From: an uncultured SAR86 cluster bacterium
GTDB lineage: Bacteria > Pseudomonadota > Gammaproteobacteria > Magnimaribacterales > Magnimaribacteraceae
Assembly: GCA_902630715.1 (NCBI GenBank)
Contig: CACOVO010000008.1
Location: 1 to 56,174, forward strand
Direction: 5' to 3'
DNA length: 56,174 bases
In this document: positions 1 through 8,461 of the stretch, piece after piece
Layout: each line of letters starts with the position of its first letter
Position numbering within the stretch: the stretch's first letter is position 1
Notes under the pieces: model-generated
Told to the model about the DNA's origin: nothing
What the model saw: only the letters and a program-made list of their open reading frames with translations
The model's database searches: none
Made by a program: the position numbers and the translations under genes

Positions 1-2160
1 GCACCTTTACTATTTAGTCCAAAAATGAGCATGACTGAGTTAGCTGGAAACCTTAGAACTCTAGAAGACGAAGGTGTAGACAGAAATTTAGCGAGAATAG
101 AATTTCAAAATAGCCCTCTCTACACTGGCTTACTTACCGATGATAAAGCTAACTATACGGCCATGCAGCTTTTATTAGAAGATGATATCGAATATACGGA
201 GGCAATAAATACTCGATATCAAGTTTTAGAAACAATAGCATCTGAGGATTATTTTCCAGGAGTTCATGATAAACAACTGCAGGAAGTTAACGAAAAAATT
301 AAGATTCTCAATGTTGATGCGTCAGTCCGGAGAGATAACTTGGTTGCCTCTGTCAGAGAGACGATGGATGATTTTGTAAATGATGGCGATGTTTACCTTG
401 GTGGAACTGCAATGATAGCCTCAGATATGATCAGTTTTATCAAAAGTGACCTTCAATACTTTGCATTAGGTGTTTTGATTATGTTTATTATTACTCTTGG
501 GGTCATATTCAGAAGACTGCGTTGGGTAACCATGCCTCTTGTCTCAAGCGCATTGATAGCATTATTTGTAATTGGCTTTCTTGGATGGATGGATTGGAGG
601 GTGACCGTAGTGTCTTCAAACTTTATTTCTTTGCTGCTGATTATTTCAATTTCTCTTACTATACATTTGATAGTCAGGTATCAAGAATTAAACGAATCCT
701 TACCGAAACTGAATAAGCAAGAATTAGTTTCACTTACCATAGAGCAAATGTTAAAACCATGTTTCTATACCGCTTTAACTACCATTATTGCTTTCGCATC
801 TCTGAGCGTAAGTGAAATAAAGCCTGTTGTTGATTTTGGAAAAATGATGGTTGCAGGAATATTTTTTGCTTTTATATTTTCTTTTGTACTCTTTCCTGCT
901 TTTGTGCTTCTTTTTACGTCAAAGGAATCCTCTGAATCTAGAGATTTTAGCAAAGGAGTTACGGTCGTATTCTCATCTTTGACTGAAAAAATTGGTAACC
1001 TCATAACATTACTTGCCCTGATTCTGCTTGGGGCGTCGATATATGGTATCAATCAGTTAACAGTTGAAAATAGGTTTATTGATTACTTCAAACCCTCTAC
1101 TGAAATATACAAAGGAATGGACTTATTAGACACAAAATTAGGTGGAACGGCCCCATTAGACATCATTATTAATGCACCTGAAGGCTGGGAAGATGATCTT
1201 CAAGAGGAAAGTTTTGATGATGATTTTGGATTTGAAGATGATTTTGGTGACGAGAATGAAACAAGAAATGGTTACTGGTGGAATACTATTTCCTTAGATA
1301 AGCTCGAAGAAGTTCACGACTATGTAGAGTCATTACCAGAAATAGGGAAAGTCCTTTCCGTAGCAAGTGGGATAAAAGTAGCTCGCGAACTAAAAGATGG
1401 AGAGGCTTTATCTGAACTTGATTTAGCTCTGGTAAAGAATATGTTACCTGAAGATATAAAGGAAAATCTGCTAAGCTCCTATATAAGCAATGACGAGAAC
1501 CAAGTAAGAATATCCGCACGGGTTATTGAGTCTGCTGAAGGATTGAATAGAAATGCGCTGTTAAGTGAAATCACCAGGAAATTAGAGTCTGATTTCAATC
1601 TAGACAAAGATCAGTTTAGGCTCACTGGACTTGCTGTCCTCTACAATAATATGTTGCAGAGTTTATTTGATTCTCAGATCGGAACTATTGTTATTGTATT
1701 TTCAATTATTTTTTTGATGTTTTTAGTGTTATTTAGGTCTTTGTATCTATCGATTATAGGTATCATCCCTAATTTAATAGCTGCTGGCGTCGTACTTGGA
1801 ACAATGGGTTTGATGTCGATACCCCTAGACATAATGACCATAACTGTCGCTGCAATCAGCGTTGGTATGGCTGTAGATAATACAATTCACTACATTCACA
1901 GATTTAAAAAAGAATTTAATCATTCTGGCAGCTACCTACAGTCTATGAAAGACAGTCACAGAACAATTGGTAGGGCAATGTTTTATACTTCGTTAACAAT
2001 TATTTTAGGATTTTTGGTCTTTGCGACCTCAAACTTTAACCCAAGTGTATATTTTGGGTTTTTTGTATCTTTAGCAATGATTATGGCATTATTAGGCGCA
2101 TTGACTTTACTGCCGCAACTTTTACTTTACTTTAAACCCCTTGGAAAAGAGAAAAATTAG
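1..2160 (+). CDS. RND superfamily (MMPL-type) exporter, 5' end outside the window
   Basis: The reading frame is open from the first base, so the start lies upstream of the window and about 719 residues are present. Counting from the first Met (base 25), one membrane block spans about residues 143-300 and a second about 555-705. A periplasmic domain of about 230 residues lies between them and contains a very acidic Asp/Glu-rich stretch near residue 400. The second block has the RND-like stretch GMAVDNTIHYIHRFKKEF. Such proteins move lipids, hopanoids or other hydrophobic molecules with the proton gradient. The missing N-terminus probably holds the first membrane helix and part of the first periplasmic domain. 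The substrate cannot be told. A racemase gene starts 10 bp downstream. Confidence 0.88.
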   Translation, partial: APLLFSPKMSMTELAGNLRTLEDEGVDRNLARIEFQNSPLYTGLLTDDKANYTAMQLLLEDDIEYTEAINTRYQVLETIASEDYFPGVHDKQLQEVNEKIKILNVDASVRRDNLVASVRETMDDFVNDGDVYLGGTAMIASDMISFIKSDLQYFALGVLIMFIITLGVIFRRLRWVTMPLVSSALIALFVIGFLGWMDWRVTVVSSNFISLLLIISISLTIHLIVRYQELNESLPKLNKQELVSLTIEQMLKPCFYTALTTIIAFASLSVSEIKPVVDFGKMMVAGIFFAFIFSFVLFPAFVLLFTSKESSESRDFSKGVTVVFSSLTEKIGNLITLLALILLGASIYGINQLTVENRFIDYFKPSTEIYKGMDLLDTKLGGTAPLDIIINAPEGWEDDLQEESFDDDFGFEDDFGDENETRNGYWWNTISLDKLEEVHDYVESLPEIGKVLSVASGIKVARELKDGEALSELDLALVKNMLPEDIKENLLSSYISNDENQVRISARVIESAEGLNRNALLSEITRKLESDFNLDKDQFRLTGLAVLYNNMLQSLFDSQIGTIVIVFSIIFLMFLVLFRSLYLSIIGIIPNLIAAGVVLGTMGLMSIPLDIMTITVAAISVGMAVDNTIHYIHRFKKEFNHSGSYLQSMKDSHRTIGRAMFYTSLTIILGFLVFATSNFNPSVYFGFFVSLAMIMALLGALTLLPQLLLYFKPLGKEKN

Positions 2161-2169
2161 GAGATTAAT

Positions 2170-3300
2170 ATGGGACCACTAAAAGGAACAAAAATTATTG
2201 AGATGGCTGGTATAGGTCCAGGACCTTTTTGTGGAATGATATTAGCGGATCTTGGTGCCGAGGTAATTAGGGTAGATAGGGCATCTGCTGCAGGAACTGG
2301 ATCAAGAGAGGAGCCTGCAAATAGAGGAAAAAAATCGATTGCAGTAGACCTTAAGTCCCATGAGGGTGTGGAGATCGTTTTAAAACTTACAGAGAAAGCA
2401 GATGCAATTTTTGAGGGTTTCAGACCAGGAGTAATGGAAAGGTTAGGTCTAGGTCCAGATGTGTGTCAGTCAAGAAACGAAAAAATCGTTTATGGAAGAA
2501 TGACTGGATGGGGCCAAACAGGTCCGTTGGCAAATGCTGCTGGCCATGACATAAACTATATCGCTTTATCAGGTGCTCTTGCCGCAATAGGAAGAAATGA
2601 TAGTCCACCAGTACCTCCTTTAAATCTGATTGGCGATTTCGGTGGAGGAGGTATGTTACTTGCCCTTGGAATTGTAGCTGCTCTTTTAGAAGTAAAAACA
2701 TCTGGTAAAGGTCAAGTTATAGATGCCGCTATGGTAGATGGGTCTTCTTTACTGATGACAATGATGTATTCCATGCATAAATCAGGTTTTTGGAATTTAG
2801 AAAGGCAAACTAATCTGTTAGATGGTGCTGCACATTTCTATGACACTTATGAATGTAAAGATGGAAAGTACATATCGCTTGGGTCCATAGAACCCCAATT
2901 TTATGCTTTACTTTGTGAAAAAGCAGAACTACCACAAGATGATTTTGGTGATCAAATGAAGAGAGATACCTGGGAACACAAAAAGAATTTATTGAAGGAA
3001 GTATTTTTGAATAAAACAAGAGATGAATGGTGTGAAATTATGGAAGGAAGTGATGTCTGTTTTGCTCCTGTCTTAGACATGAGTGAGGCACCAAGTCACC
3101 CTCATAATGCAGCAAGAAAAACTTTTATAGAAATAGAGGGTGTGATGCAACCAGCACCTGCACCAAGGTTCGATAGAACAGAGAACGAAGTATTATTGCC
3201 TCCTGCTCTCGCAGGTGAACACTCTAAAGAGATATTAGAATCACTTGGAATGGATGAAATAGAGATTACAAGACTTTTAGATTCTGGATCGATAGCTTGA
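2170..3300 (+). CDS. Alpha-methylacyl-CoA racemase (CaiB/BaiF family III)
   Basis: A 376-residue protein that should interconvert (R)- and (S)-2-methylacyl-CoA, a step needed before beta-oxidation of branched or sterol side chains. It opens with the family stretch GTKIIEMAGIGPGPFCGMIL. The residues known to be catalytic in the Mycobacterium tuberculosis enzyme MCR occur at the same numbers: His126 (AGHDINY), Asp156 (IGDFGG) and Glu241 (SIEPQF). This makes racemase much more likely than a plain CoA-transferase. A GGAG ribosome site overlaps the stop of the exporter gene just upstream. The next gene starts on a TTG overlapping this stop codon, so the two are probably translationally coupled. 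Confidence 0.93.
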   Translation: MGPLKGTKIIEMAGIGPGPFCGMILADLGAEVIRVDRASAAGTGSREEPANRGKKSIAVDLKSHEGVEIVLKLTEKADAIFEGFRPGVMERLGLGPDVCQSRNEKIVYGRMTGWGQTGPLANAAGHDINYIALSGALAAIGRNDSPPVPPLNLIGDFGGGGMLLALGIVAALLEVKTSGKGQVIDAAMVDGSSLLMTMMYSMHKSGFWNLERQTNLLDGAAHFYDTYECKDGKYISLGSIEPQFYALLCEKAELPQDDFGDQMKRDTWEHKKNLLKEVFLNKTRDEWCEIMEGSDVCFAPVLDMSEAPSHPHNAARKTFIEIEGVMQPAPAPRFDRTENEVLLPPALAGEHSKEILESLGMDEIEITRLLDSGSIA

Positions 3301-3545
3301 AAAAAGTAATTTTCTTAACTGGAAAAGACTGTCATCTATGTGATGAAGCACGTTCCATACTCCTGCAGTTAGAATTAGGGAAGTTAAATTTTCAAGAAGT
3401 AGATATCTACGAAAAAAGGTCATATTTGGATAAGTATTGGGACAAAATACCGGTTCTTTTGAATAATAATAATGCTCTTTTTTGGCCATTTGATTTAAGT
3501 AGTGCGAAAGAATTTCTAACTAGTGATTTCAAAAAAATCAAGTGA
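3297..3545 (+). CDS. Glutaredoxin-like (DUF836) small thiol protein
   Basis: An 82-residue thioredoxin-fold protein with a CHLC redox motif at residues 12-15, directly after the first beta strand (KVIFLTGKDCHLC), and a cis-proline region at DKIPVLL. This matches the glutaredoxin-like family often written as DUF836. The start is a TTG that overlaps the TGA of the racemase gene, implying coupled translation. The last 30 bp overlap the 3' end of the convergent TatD gene. The electron partner is unknown. Assignment to the family is firm; a specific role is not. Confidence 0.8.
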   Translation: MKKVIFLTGKDCHLCDEARSILLQLELGKLNFQEVDIYEKRSYLDKYWDKIPVLLNNNNALFWPFDLSSAKEFLTSDFKKIK

Positions 3546-4319
3546 ATTCATATACATAGCCGATAATAGCAATTCTTTACTTTCGTTTCTTAAGTCACAA
3601 ATTTTGTTTGCTATGTGACTTAAATACTTTGGCTCATTTCTAGAAGACTTATCTACACCCATATCTCTAGGAAGAAGGTAGGGTGAATCTGTTTCAATCA
3701 TCAATTTTTCAAGAGGTATTAGGGGCACTAAACTCTCCAAATGTTTACCCCTTCTTTCATCACATAACCAACCAGTGATACCAATATAAAACCCCATCTC
3801 AATGTATTTTTCTAAAGCCTCTTTATTTCCTGTGAAACAATGTACAACACTGTTCGGAAGATCATTCATATAAGGAGAAATCATCTCCACGAACATTGTA
3901 TGGGCATCTCGTTCATGAAGGAATAGAGGAAGGCCTGTCTCTATAGATAACTCTATATGAGCTTCAAAGCTTTTTTTTTGCTCTTCCGGAGATGAATAAT
4001 TCCTATTGAAATCCAAACCAGTTTCACCAATGCACTTCACACTGTCATGTTTGAGGATATCTTTTATCTCTGAAAATAATTGAGTAGAGTATTCTTTTGC
4101 ATTGTGCGGATGGATTCCTGCAGTTGAAACACAAATATTTGGATATTTTTTAGTAATTTCGTAAGCACGAATAGTATCTTCAAGACAACTGCCAGTAATT
4201 GATATACGTGTTGTGCCAGCCTCATACGAATCATCTATAACTTTATCTAAATCTTTATTAAAAGACTTATGGGTTAAGTTTGCACCAATATCAAAAAATT
4301 TTTCTTGAACAACGGTCAT
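3516..4319 (-). CDS. TatD family metal-dependent hydrolase (DNase)
   Basis: A 267-residue TIM-barrel metallohydrolase. Visible TatD motifs in order: FDIGANLTHKSF near the N-terminus, GIHPHNAKE, CIGETGLDFNR, PLFLHERDAH, VVHCFTGN and IETDSPYLLPRD. These carry the His, Glu and Asp metal ligands of the family, and length is typical (about 260). TatD-type enzymes act as 3'-5' exonucleases and in repair of oxidised DNA or in RNA turnover. It reads toward the glutaredoxin-like gene and overlaps it tail-to-tail by 30 bp. Its ATG is 44 bp from the divergent CoA-transferase gene. Confidence 0.9.
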   Translation of the reverse strand: MTVVQEKFFDIGANLTHKSFNKDLDKVIDDSYEAGTTRISITGSCLEDTIRAYEITKKYPNICVSTAGIHPHNAKEYSTQLFSEIKDILKHDSVKCIGETGLDFNRNYSSPEEQKKSFEAHIELSIETGLPLFLHERDAHTMFVEMISPYMNDLPNSVVHCFTGNKEALEKYIEMGFYIGITGWLCDERRGKHLESLVPLIPLEKLMIETDSPYLLPRDMGVDKSSRNEPKYLSHIANKICDLRNESKELLLSAMYMNSLDFFEITS

Positions 4320-4337
4320 TATGATGTCTATTATAAT
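4305..4337 (+). promoter_or_regulatory. Possible promoter for the CoA-transferase operon
   Basis: TTGAAC at 4305-4310 and TATTAT at 4329-4334 are 18 bp apart, and an overlapping perfect TATAAT lies at 4332-4337. It precedes the CaiB-type gene, which has a strong AAAGGGGGAG ribosome site. The pattern match is weak at -35. Confidence 0.35.
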
Positions 4338-4362
4338 TCAGTGAATTGTTAAAGGGGGAGTT

Positions 4363-5580
4363 ATGAGCGGACCATTCAAAGACGTAAGAGTATTGGAGTT
4401 AACTTCAACTGTATCAGGACCTTTTGCTGGAATGATGTTAGCTGATCAAGGTGCAGAGGTAATAAAAATTGAACCTCCTGGAATTGGAGATCTAGCCAGA
4501 TTCATGGGCACCATCAAAGATGGTATGGGAGCAATGTTTTCTACACTTAACAGAAACAAGAAATGTATTTGTCTTGATTTCAAAAATGAGGATGATCTTC
4601 AAGTTTTGATGAATTTAGTAGCAACAGCAGATGTTCTTATCGAAAACTATAGACCTGGAATCGTTAAGAAACTTGGCATTGACTATGATTCACTTATAGA
4701 AATCAAACCCGATCTAATTTACTGCTCCATATCTGGTTACGGACAATCTGGTCCCTATGTAGAGAAGAAAGTATACGATCCTTTAATTCAAGGCACCGTG
4801 GGAATTCCCAATGCTCAAAGTAGTGTATTTCCTGAACTTATAAGGACTATTATTTACGATAAGGTTACAGGTTTAACCAGTGCTCAAGCTATATCTGCAG
4901 CACTTTACCAGAAAGCAAATGGTGAAGGTGGACAATACTTGCCAATTTCTATGATGGAGTCGGCCCTTTACTATAATTGGCCAGATTTAATGATGAACTA
5001 TACCTTTGAGGAAGGTGGTCTGAATATAGGCGAGCTTGCTGACCTATTTGAGGTTTATAAAACACTTGATGGCGGAGTTGTGCTCATAATTATTGCTAAT
5101 GATGAAATATTTACTAAATTCTGCACAACTTTTGATGTAAATCTTCATTTGGAGGAAAAGTATAGTAATCTTGTTTCAAGGATTGTTCATAGAGAGGAAT
5201 TAACAAAAGAGATCAATAAAATAACAAGCAAGCTTAAAAGTAAGGAATTAGAAAAAATAATGGATGAAGAAGGAATTTCAGCTTCTATATGTAACGATTT
5301 GAGTGAGGTTCACCTTGATCCACAAGTAGTTGAACAAAACTCTATAGTTGAAATTGATCATCCAGAATTAGGCATCATGCGAATGCCTAAACCACCAGCA
5401 AATTTCAAAGGTCAAGGAATTTTCCCTAGAAGTTTAGCTCCGATTCTTGGATCTGATAACAGAGAGGTGTTGAGCTCTATAAACGTAGATGATGATACAA
5501 TCAAAAGAATGGAAGATAGAGAAAAGCAAAATAGGGAACTACTAGCAAGTCTTATGGAGGCTGCGGAGGCACAAAAATGA
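4363..5580 (+). CDS. CaiB/BaiF family CoA-transferase
   Basis: A 405-residue class III CoA-transferase. It has the N-terminal SGPFAGMMLADQGAEVIKIE signature, the LIENYRPGI segment near residue 95, GYGQSGPY near 125 and the catalytic-type Asp166 in the stretch YDKVTGLTSAQAI. The His126/Asp156/Glu241 trio of racemases is not seen, so transfer of CoA between acids is the better guess. Substrates cannot be predicted. A strong AAAGGGGGAG site precedes the ATG. The next gene starts inside the ATGA overlap, so this heads an apparent operon running to about 7.5 kb. Confidence 0.9.
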   Translation: MSGPFKDVRVLELTSTVSGPFAGMMLADQGAEVIKIEPPGIGDLARFMGTIKDGMGAMFSTLNRNKKCICLDFKNEDDLQVLMNLVATADVLIENYRPGIVKKLGIDYDSLIEIKPDLIYCSISGYGQSGPYVEKKVYDPLIQGTVGIPNAQSSVFPELIRTIIYDKVTGLTSAQAISAALYQKANGEGGQYLPISMMESALYYNWPDLMMNYTFEEGGLNIGELADLFEVYKTLDGGVVLIIIANDEIFTKFCTTFDVNLHLEEKYSNLVSRIVHREELTKEINKITSKLKSKELEKIMDEEGISASICNDLSEVHLDPQVVEQNSIVEIDHPELGIMRMPKPPANFKGQGIFPRSLAPILGSDNREVLSSINVDDDTIKRMEDREKQNRELLASLMEAAEAQK

Positions 5581-6026
5581 CAATAAACATTGTTAATCTA
5601 ATTGTAAGCATTTTGATAGCTACTTGTTTGGTGATACTCCAAGAAACAATGAGTAATATGTTTTGGTTAATATCAGTCGATATGCCTGTTTCAATAAGTA
5701 ATTTCATTTCAACATATTTTGCAAATATTCTTGCTATGAACTTTTCGGGTGCAATTCCATTAGTAGCGCTTGTTGCCGTTGCCTTTTTAATTGCCTTCTT
5801 AGTTGCAAAGATTTTACTTAACTGGCTTGATGTTCCTAAAACTTATGCTTATGGTGTCGCTGGTGCACTTGCAATTCTTTCTCTAGTACTACTTATGCCT
5901 TTGGCTTTTTATAATCTAGACATCCTGGCTGGCGGTAGGAGTGTACTTGGAAAATCAATCTTGACTGCTTTCGGTTTAATTAGCGGTATTTATTTTGGTA
6001 GAACATTGGAGAAGAGGATAATATGA
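5577..6026 (+). CDS. Small inner-membrane protein, unknown function
   Basis: I do not recognise a family. The 149-residue product has four hydrophobic segments at about residues 5-25, 58-80, 92-112 and 124-142, with a short charged tail (RTLEKR). It overlaps the CoA-transferase stop by 4 bp (ATGA) and its own stop overlaps the start of the sugar dehydrogenase gene by 4 bp. Membership of that operon is therefore clear even though its function is not. Confidence 0.75.
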   Translation: MTINIVNLIVSILIATCLVILQETMSNMFWLISVDMPVSISNFISTYFANILAMNFSGAIPLVALVAVAFLIAFLVAKILLNWLDVPKTYAYGVAGALAILSLVLLMPLAFYNLDILAGGRSVLGKSILTAFGLISGIYFGRTLEKRII

Positions 6027-7117
6027 TCAAGAAAATAGGACTTTTTATATTCGGAATTGCTTTTGCTTATTCTTTTTTTGCCAACGACAGAACTTATAAA
6101 TATGAGGTCATTGCTGAGGACTTGAGTCATCCATGGGGTGTCGCAGTCATAAATAGAGACAACATATTATTTACAGAGCTCTCAGGACAGCTAAGATTGA
6201 TTGAAAATGGTGTCCTAAAACCTGAGCCAATTAAAGGCGTACCTGAGGTTCTCTTTGCGGGTCAAGGAGGATTATCTGGGATTATTCTTGATCCAAGTTT
6301 CGAAGAAAATAGAAAAATATATTTAGCATTTTCTTCACCCGACTCAGGACAAAAAACGAATACACTTGAGGTTATAAGTGCAAAATTGTCATCTAATTCG
6401 CTCGATGAAATTACTTCTTTATTTAAAGCTAGCCCCTCGAGAAGGACCGCAGCTCATTATGGAGCGAGAATGGCTTTTCTTGATGATGGAACTTTATTAA
6501 TTACATCAGGAGATGGTTTCAATTACAGAGAGCAGGCACAGTATCTTGATAATCATTTTGGCAAGATAATTAGAATAAATACCGATGGAACCATTCCCAG
6601 TGATAATCCATTTGTCTCTAATAATGACGCACTACCCGAAATTTGGTCTTATGGTCATAGAAATCTTCAAGGCATTGTAGTCGTAGATGGCATCGTATAT
6701 GAGAATGAACATGGGCCAATGGGAGGAGATGAGTTAAACATTGCTCAAGCTTCGAAAAACTATGGTTGGCCTGCAATAACTTATGGCAAAGATTATAGCG
6801 GTGCGACCATTTCTCCTTTTACAAAGAAAGATGGTATGGAACAACCAATCAAATATTGGGTGCCTTCGATTGCACCTTCAGGTATGACCTTTTATGAAGG
6901 AAAAATGTTTCCTGAATGGCGTGGTAGTCTATTTATTTCCGCCTTGGTTCCTGGCGATGTCAGACGAATAGAGGTCGATAAAGACAAAGTAAAAAAAGAA
7001 GAAATATTATTTGATGATGTCGGAAGGATAAGAGATATAGTCTCTTCACCTGACGGCAGCTTAATACTGGCAACAGATGGACCGAATGGAAAATTAATTA
7101 GGGTAGTTAACAAGTAA
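6023..7117 (+). CDS. PQQ-dependent sugar (aldose/sorbosone) dehydrogenase-like exported protein
   Basis: A 364-residue protein with an N-terminal signal peptide (KKIGLFIFGIAFAYSFFA) and the six-bladed propeller sequence features of the GDH/YliI family: LSHPWGVAV, GQGGLSGIILDP, RRTAAHYGARMAF, WSYGHRNLQGIV, HGPMGGDELN and NYGWPAITYG. Family members oxidise aldose sugars in the periplasm using PQQ and pass electrons to the respiratory chain. The YGHRNLQG and GGDELN blocks line the PQQ site in relatives. No PQQ biosynthesis genes lie in the window. It overlaps the preceding membrane protein gene by 4 bp. Confidence 0.88.
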   Translation: MIKKIGLFIFGIAFAYSFFANDRTYKYEVIAEDLSHPWGVAVINRDNILFTELSGQLRLIENGVLKPEPIKGVPEVLFAGQGGLSGIILDPSFEENRKIYLAFSSPDSGQKTNTLEVISAKLSSNSLDEITSLFKASPSRRTAAHYGARMAFLDDGTLLITSGDGFNYREQAQYLDNHFGKIIRINTDGTIPSDNPFVSNNDALPEIWSYGHRNLQGIVVVDGIVYENEHGPMGGDELNIAQASKNYGWPAITYGKDYSGATISPFTKKDGMEQPIKYWVPSIAPSGMTFYEGKMFPEWRGSLFISALVPGDVRRIEVDKDKVKKEEILFDDVGRIRDIVSSPDGSLILATDGPNGKLIRVVNK

Positions 7118-7127
7118 GGAGAATATT

Positions 7128-7499
7128 ATGTGGGCTAGAGTAGTATCAGGGGTTATTGGAATTTTTATGCTTTTTAACGCATTGACTTGGTTATTTGATC
7201 CCAGTCAAGCTGCAACTAGCTTATCTATGGCATTACTTGATGGAGAGGGAGGCAATACTCAGATAGGGGACTTTACATCATTTTTCTTTACTGCTGGTCT
7301 TATGGCCATAATAGGAGCTTATAAGAATGAACATATATGGCTTTATACAACTATTTCACTACTAGGGTCAGCAGCCATTTTCAGATTATCAGCTGGAATA
7401 TTTCACAACACTGATTTTTTAGTATCAGCAATAGCATTTGAAATTATCGCTTCAATTCTTTTACTTGTTAGTGCAAGAAAAATGAAAGCCGATAGTTAA
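7128..7499 (+). CDS. Small four-helix membrane protein (DUF4345-like)
   Basis: A 123-residue product with four predicted membrane helices (about 4-22, 47-64, 70-90 and 97-117). The N-terminal helix plus an FDPSQAA segment, then paired glycine-rich helices, resembles DUF4345-type proteins; this is a shape match only. An AAGGAG site lies just before the ATG, 10 bp after the sugar dehydrogenase gene. It is the last gene of this operon; a hairpin follows. Confidence 0.7.
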   Translation: MWARVVSGVIGIFMLFNALTWLFDPSQAATSLSMALLDGEGGNTQIGDFTSFFFTAGLMAIIGAYKNEHIWLYTTISLLGSAAIFRLSAGIFHNTDFLVSAIAFEIIASILLLVSARKMKADS

Positions 7500-7514
7500 T
7501 TTAGTTAAAAAAAC

Positions 7515-7564
7515 GAGGCATATTGGCTATTTATTCCAATACCTCTTCGATAGTGATTTTTTTT
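7515..7564 (+). terminator. Possible intrinsic terminator
   Basis: GAGG (7515-7518) and TATTGG (7521-7526) pair with CCAATA (7536-7541) and CCTC (7542-7545), with a 9-nt loop and a 2-nt bulge. A run of eight T lies at 7557-7564. The gap of about 11 nt between stem and T run makes it imperfect. Confidence 0.35.
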
Positions 7565-7575
7565 GTTTGTATGAT
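7546..7575 (+). promoter_or_regulatory. Possible promoter of the MoxR operon
   Basis: TTCGAT at 7546-7551 and TATGAT at 7570-7575 are 18 bp apart and lie about 30 bp before the moxR-type start codon. Only a pattern match. Confidence 0.3.
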
Positions 7576-7606
7576 AAAGTCACAATAATTACAAAAAGGA
7601 ATAATT

Positions 7607-8458
7607 ATGAAATTTACAGGGACTGATTCTTATATATCAACAGAAGACCTAAGTATGGCAGTTAATGCTGCAATAGAACTTGAAAAGCCCTTACTCATCA
7701 AAGGAGAGCCTGGAACTGGAAAAACCATGCTAGCGGAGCAAGTAGCTGAATCTCTTAATATGCCGCTTATTGAATGGCACATAAAATCCACTACTAAGGC
7801 CCGACAAGGTCTGTATGAATATGATGCAGTCACAAGACTTCGAGATTCGCAACTAGGGGATGAGAGAGTTAAAGATATTTCGAACTACATTCAAAAGGGA
7901 AAAATGTGGGAGGCTTTTACCTCTGAAGAAAGAGCGGTTTTACTCGTTGACGAGATTGATAAAGCTGATATTGAATTTCCTAATGACCTTTTGCAGGAAA
8001 TAGACAGAATGGAATTTTATGTTTATGAGACCAAAGAGACTATCAAAGCAATACAAAGGCCTTTAGTAATAATTACTAGTAATAACGAAAAAGAACTTCC
8101 AGATGCTTTTTTAAGAAGATGTTTTTTTCACTACATAAATTTTCCAGATAGAGAAACTATGGAAAAAATTGTTAAAGTTCACCATCCAAAAGTGAAAAAG
8201 AAATTGGTAAAAGAAGCATTGGAAATATTCTTCGATATAAGAAAAGTACCCGGTATGAAAAAGAAGCCTTCTACATCAGAGCTTATTGATTGGCTGAAAC
8301 TTTTAATGGCGGATGATATCCCCGATGAAATTTTTAAGAATAGAGATCCTTCTAAAGCCATACCTCCACTATATGGTGCTCTCGTAAAAAACGAACAAGA
8401 TGTGCAACTACTTGAAAGATTAGCTTTCATGGCAAGAAGAGAAGGCAATACAAACTAG
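7607..8458 (+). CDS. MoxR-type AAA+ ATPase
   Basis: A 283-residue AAA+ ATPase with Walker A GEPGTGKT (residues 33-40), Walker B VLLVDEID (111-118), a sensor-1 block VIITSNNEKELPDAFLRRC and the arginine-finger-like FLRRC. MoxR ATPases act as chaperones that insert metals or assemble enzyme complexes, usually together with a VWA protein. Such a protein is encoded 3 bp downstream, which supports a two-protein machine. An AAGGAAT site precedes the ATG. In CO dehydrogenase operons relatives are CoxD, but no cox structural genes are present, so the client protein is unknown. Confidence 0.92.
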   Translation: MKFTGTDSYISTEDLSMAVNAAIELEKPLLIKGEPGTGKTMLAEQVAESLNMPLIEWHIKSTTKARQGLYEYDAVTRLRDSQLGDERVKDISNYIQKGKMWEAFTSEERAVLLVDEIDKADIEFPNDLLQEIDRMEFYVYETKETIKAIQRPLVIITSNNEKELPDAFLRRCFFHYINFPDRETMEKIVKVHHPKVKKKLVKEALEIFFDIRKVPGMKKKPSTSELIDWLKLLMADDIPDEIFKNRDPSKAIPPLYGALVKNEQDVQLLERLAFMARREGNTN

Positions 8459-8461
8459 ATA

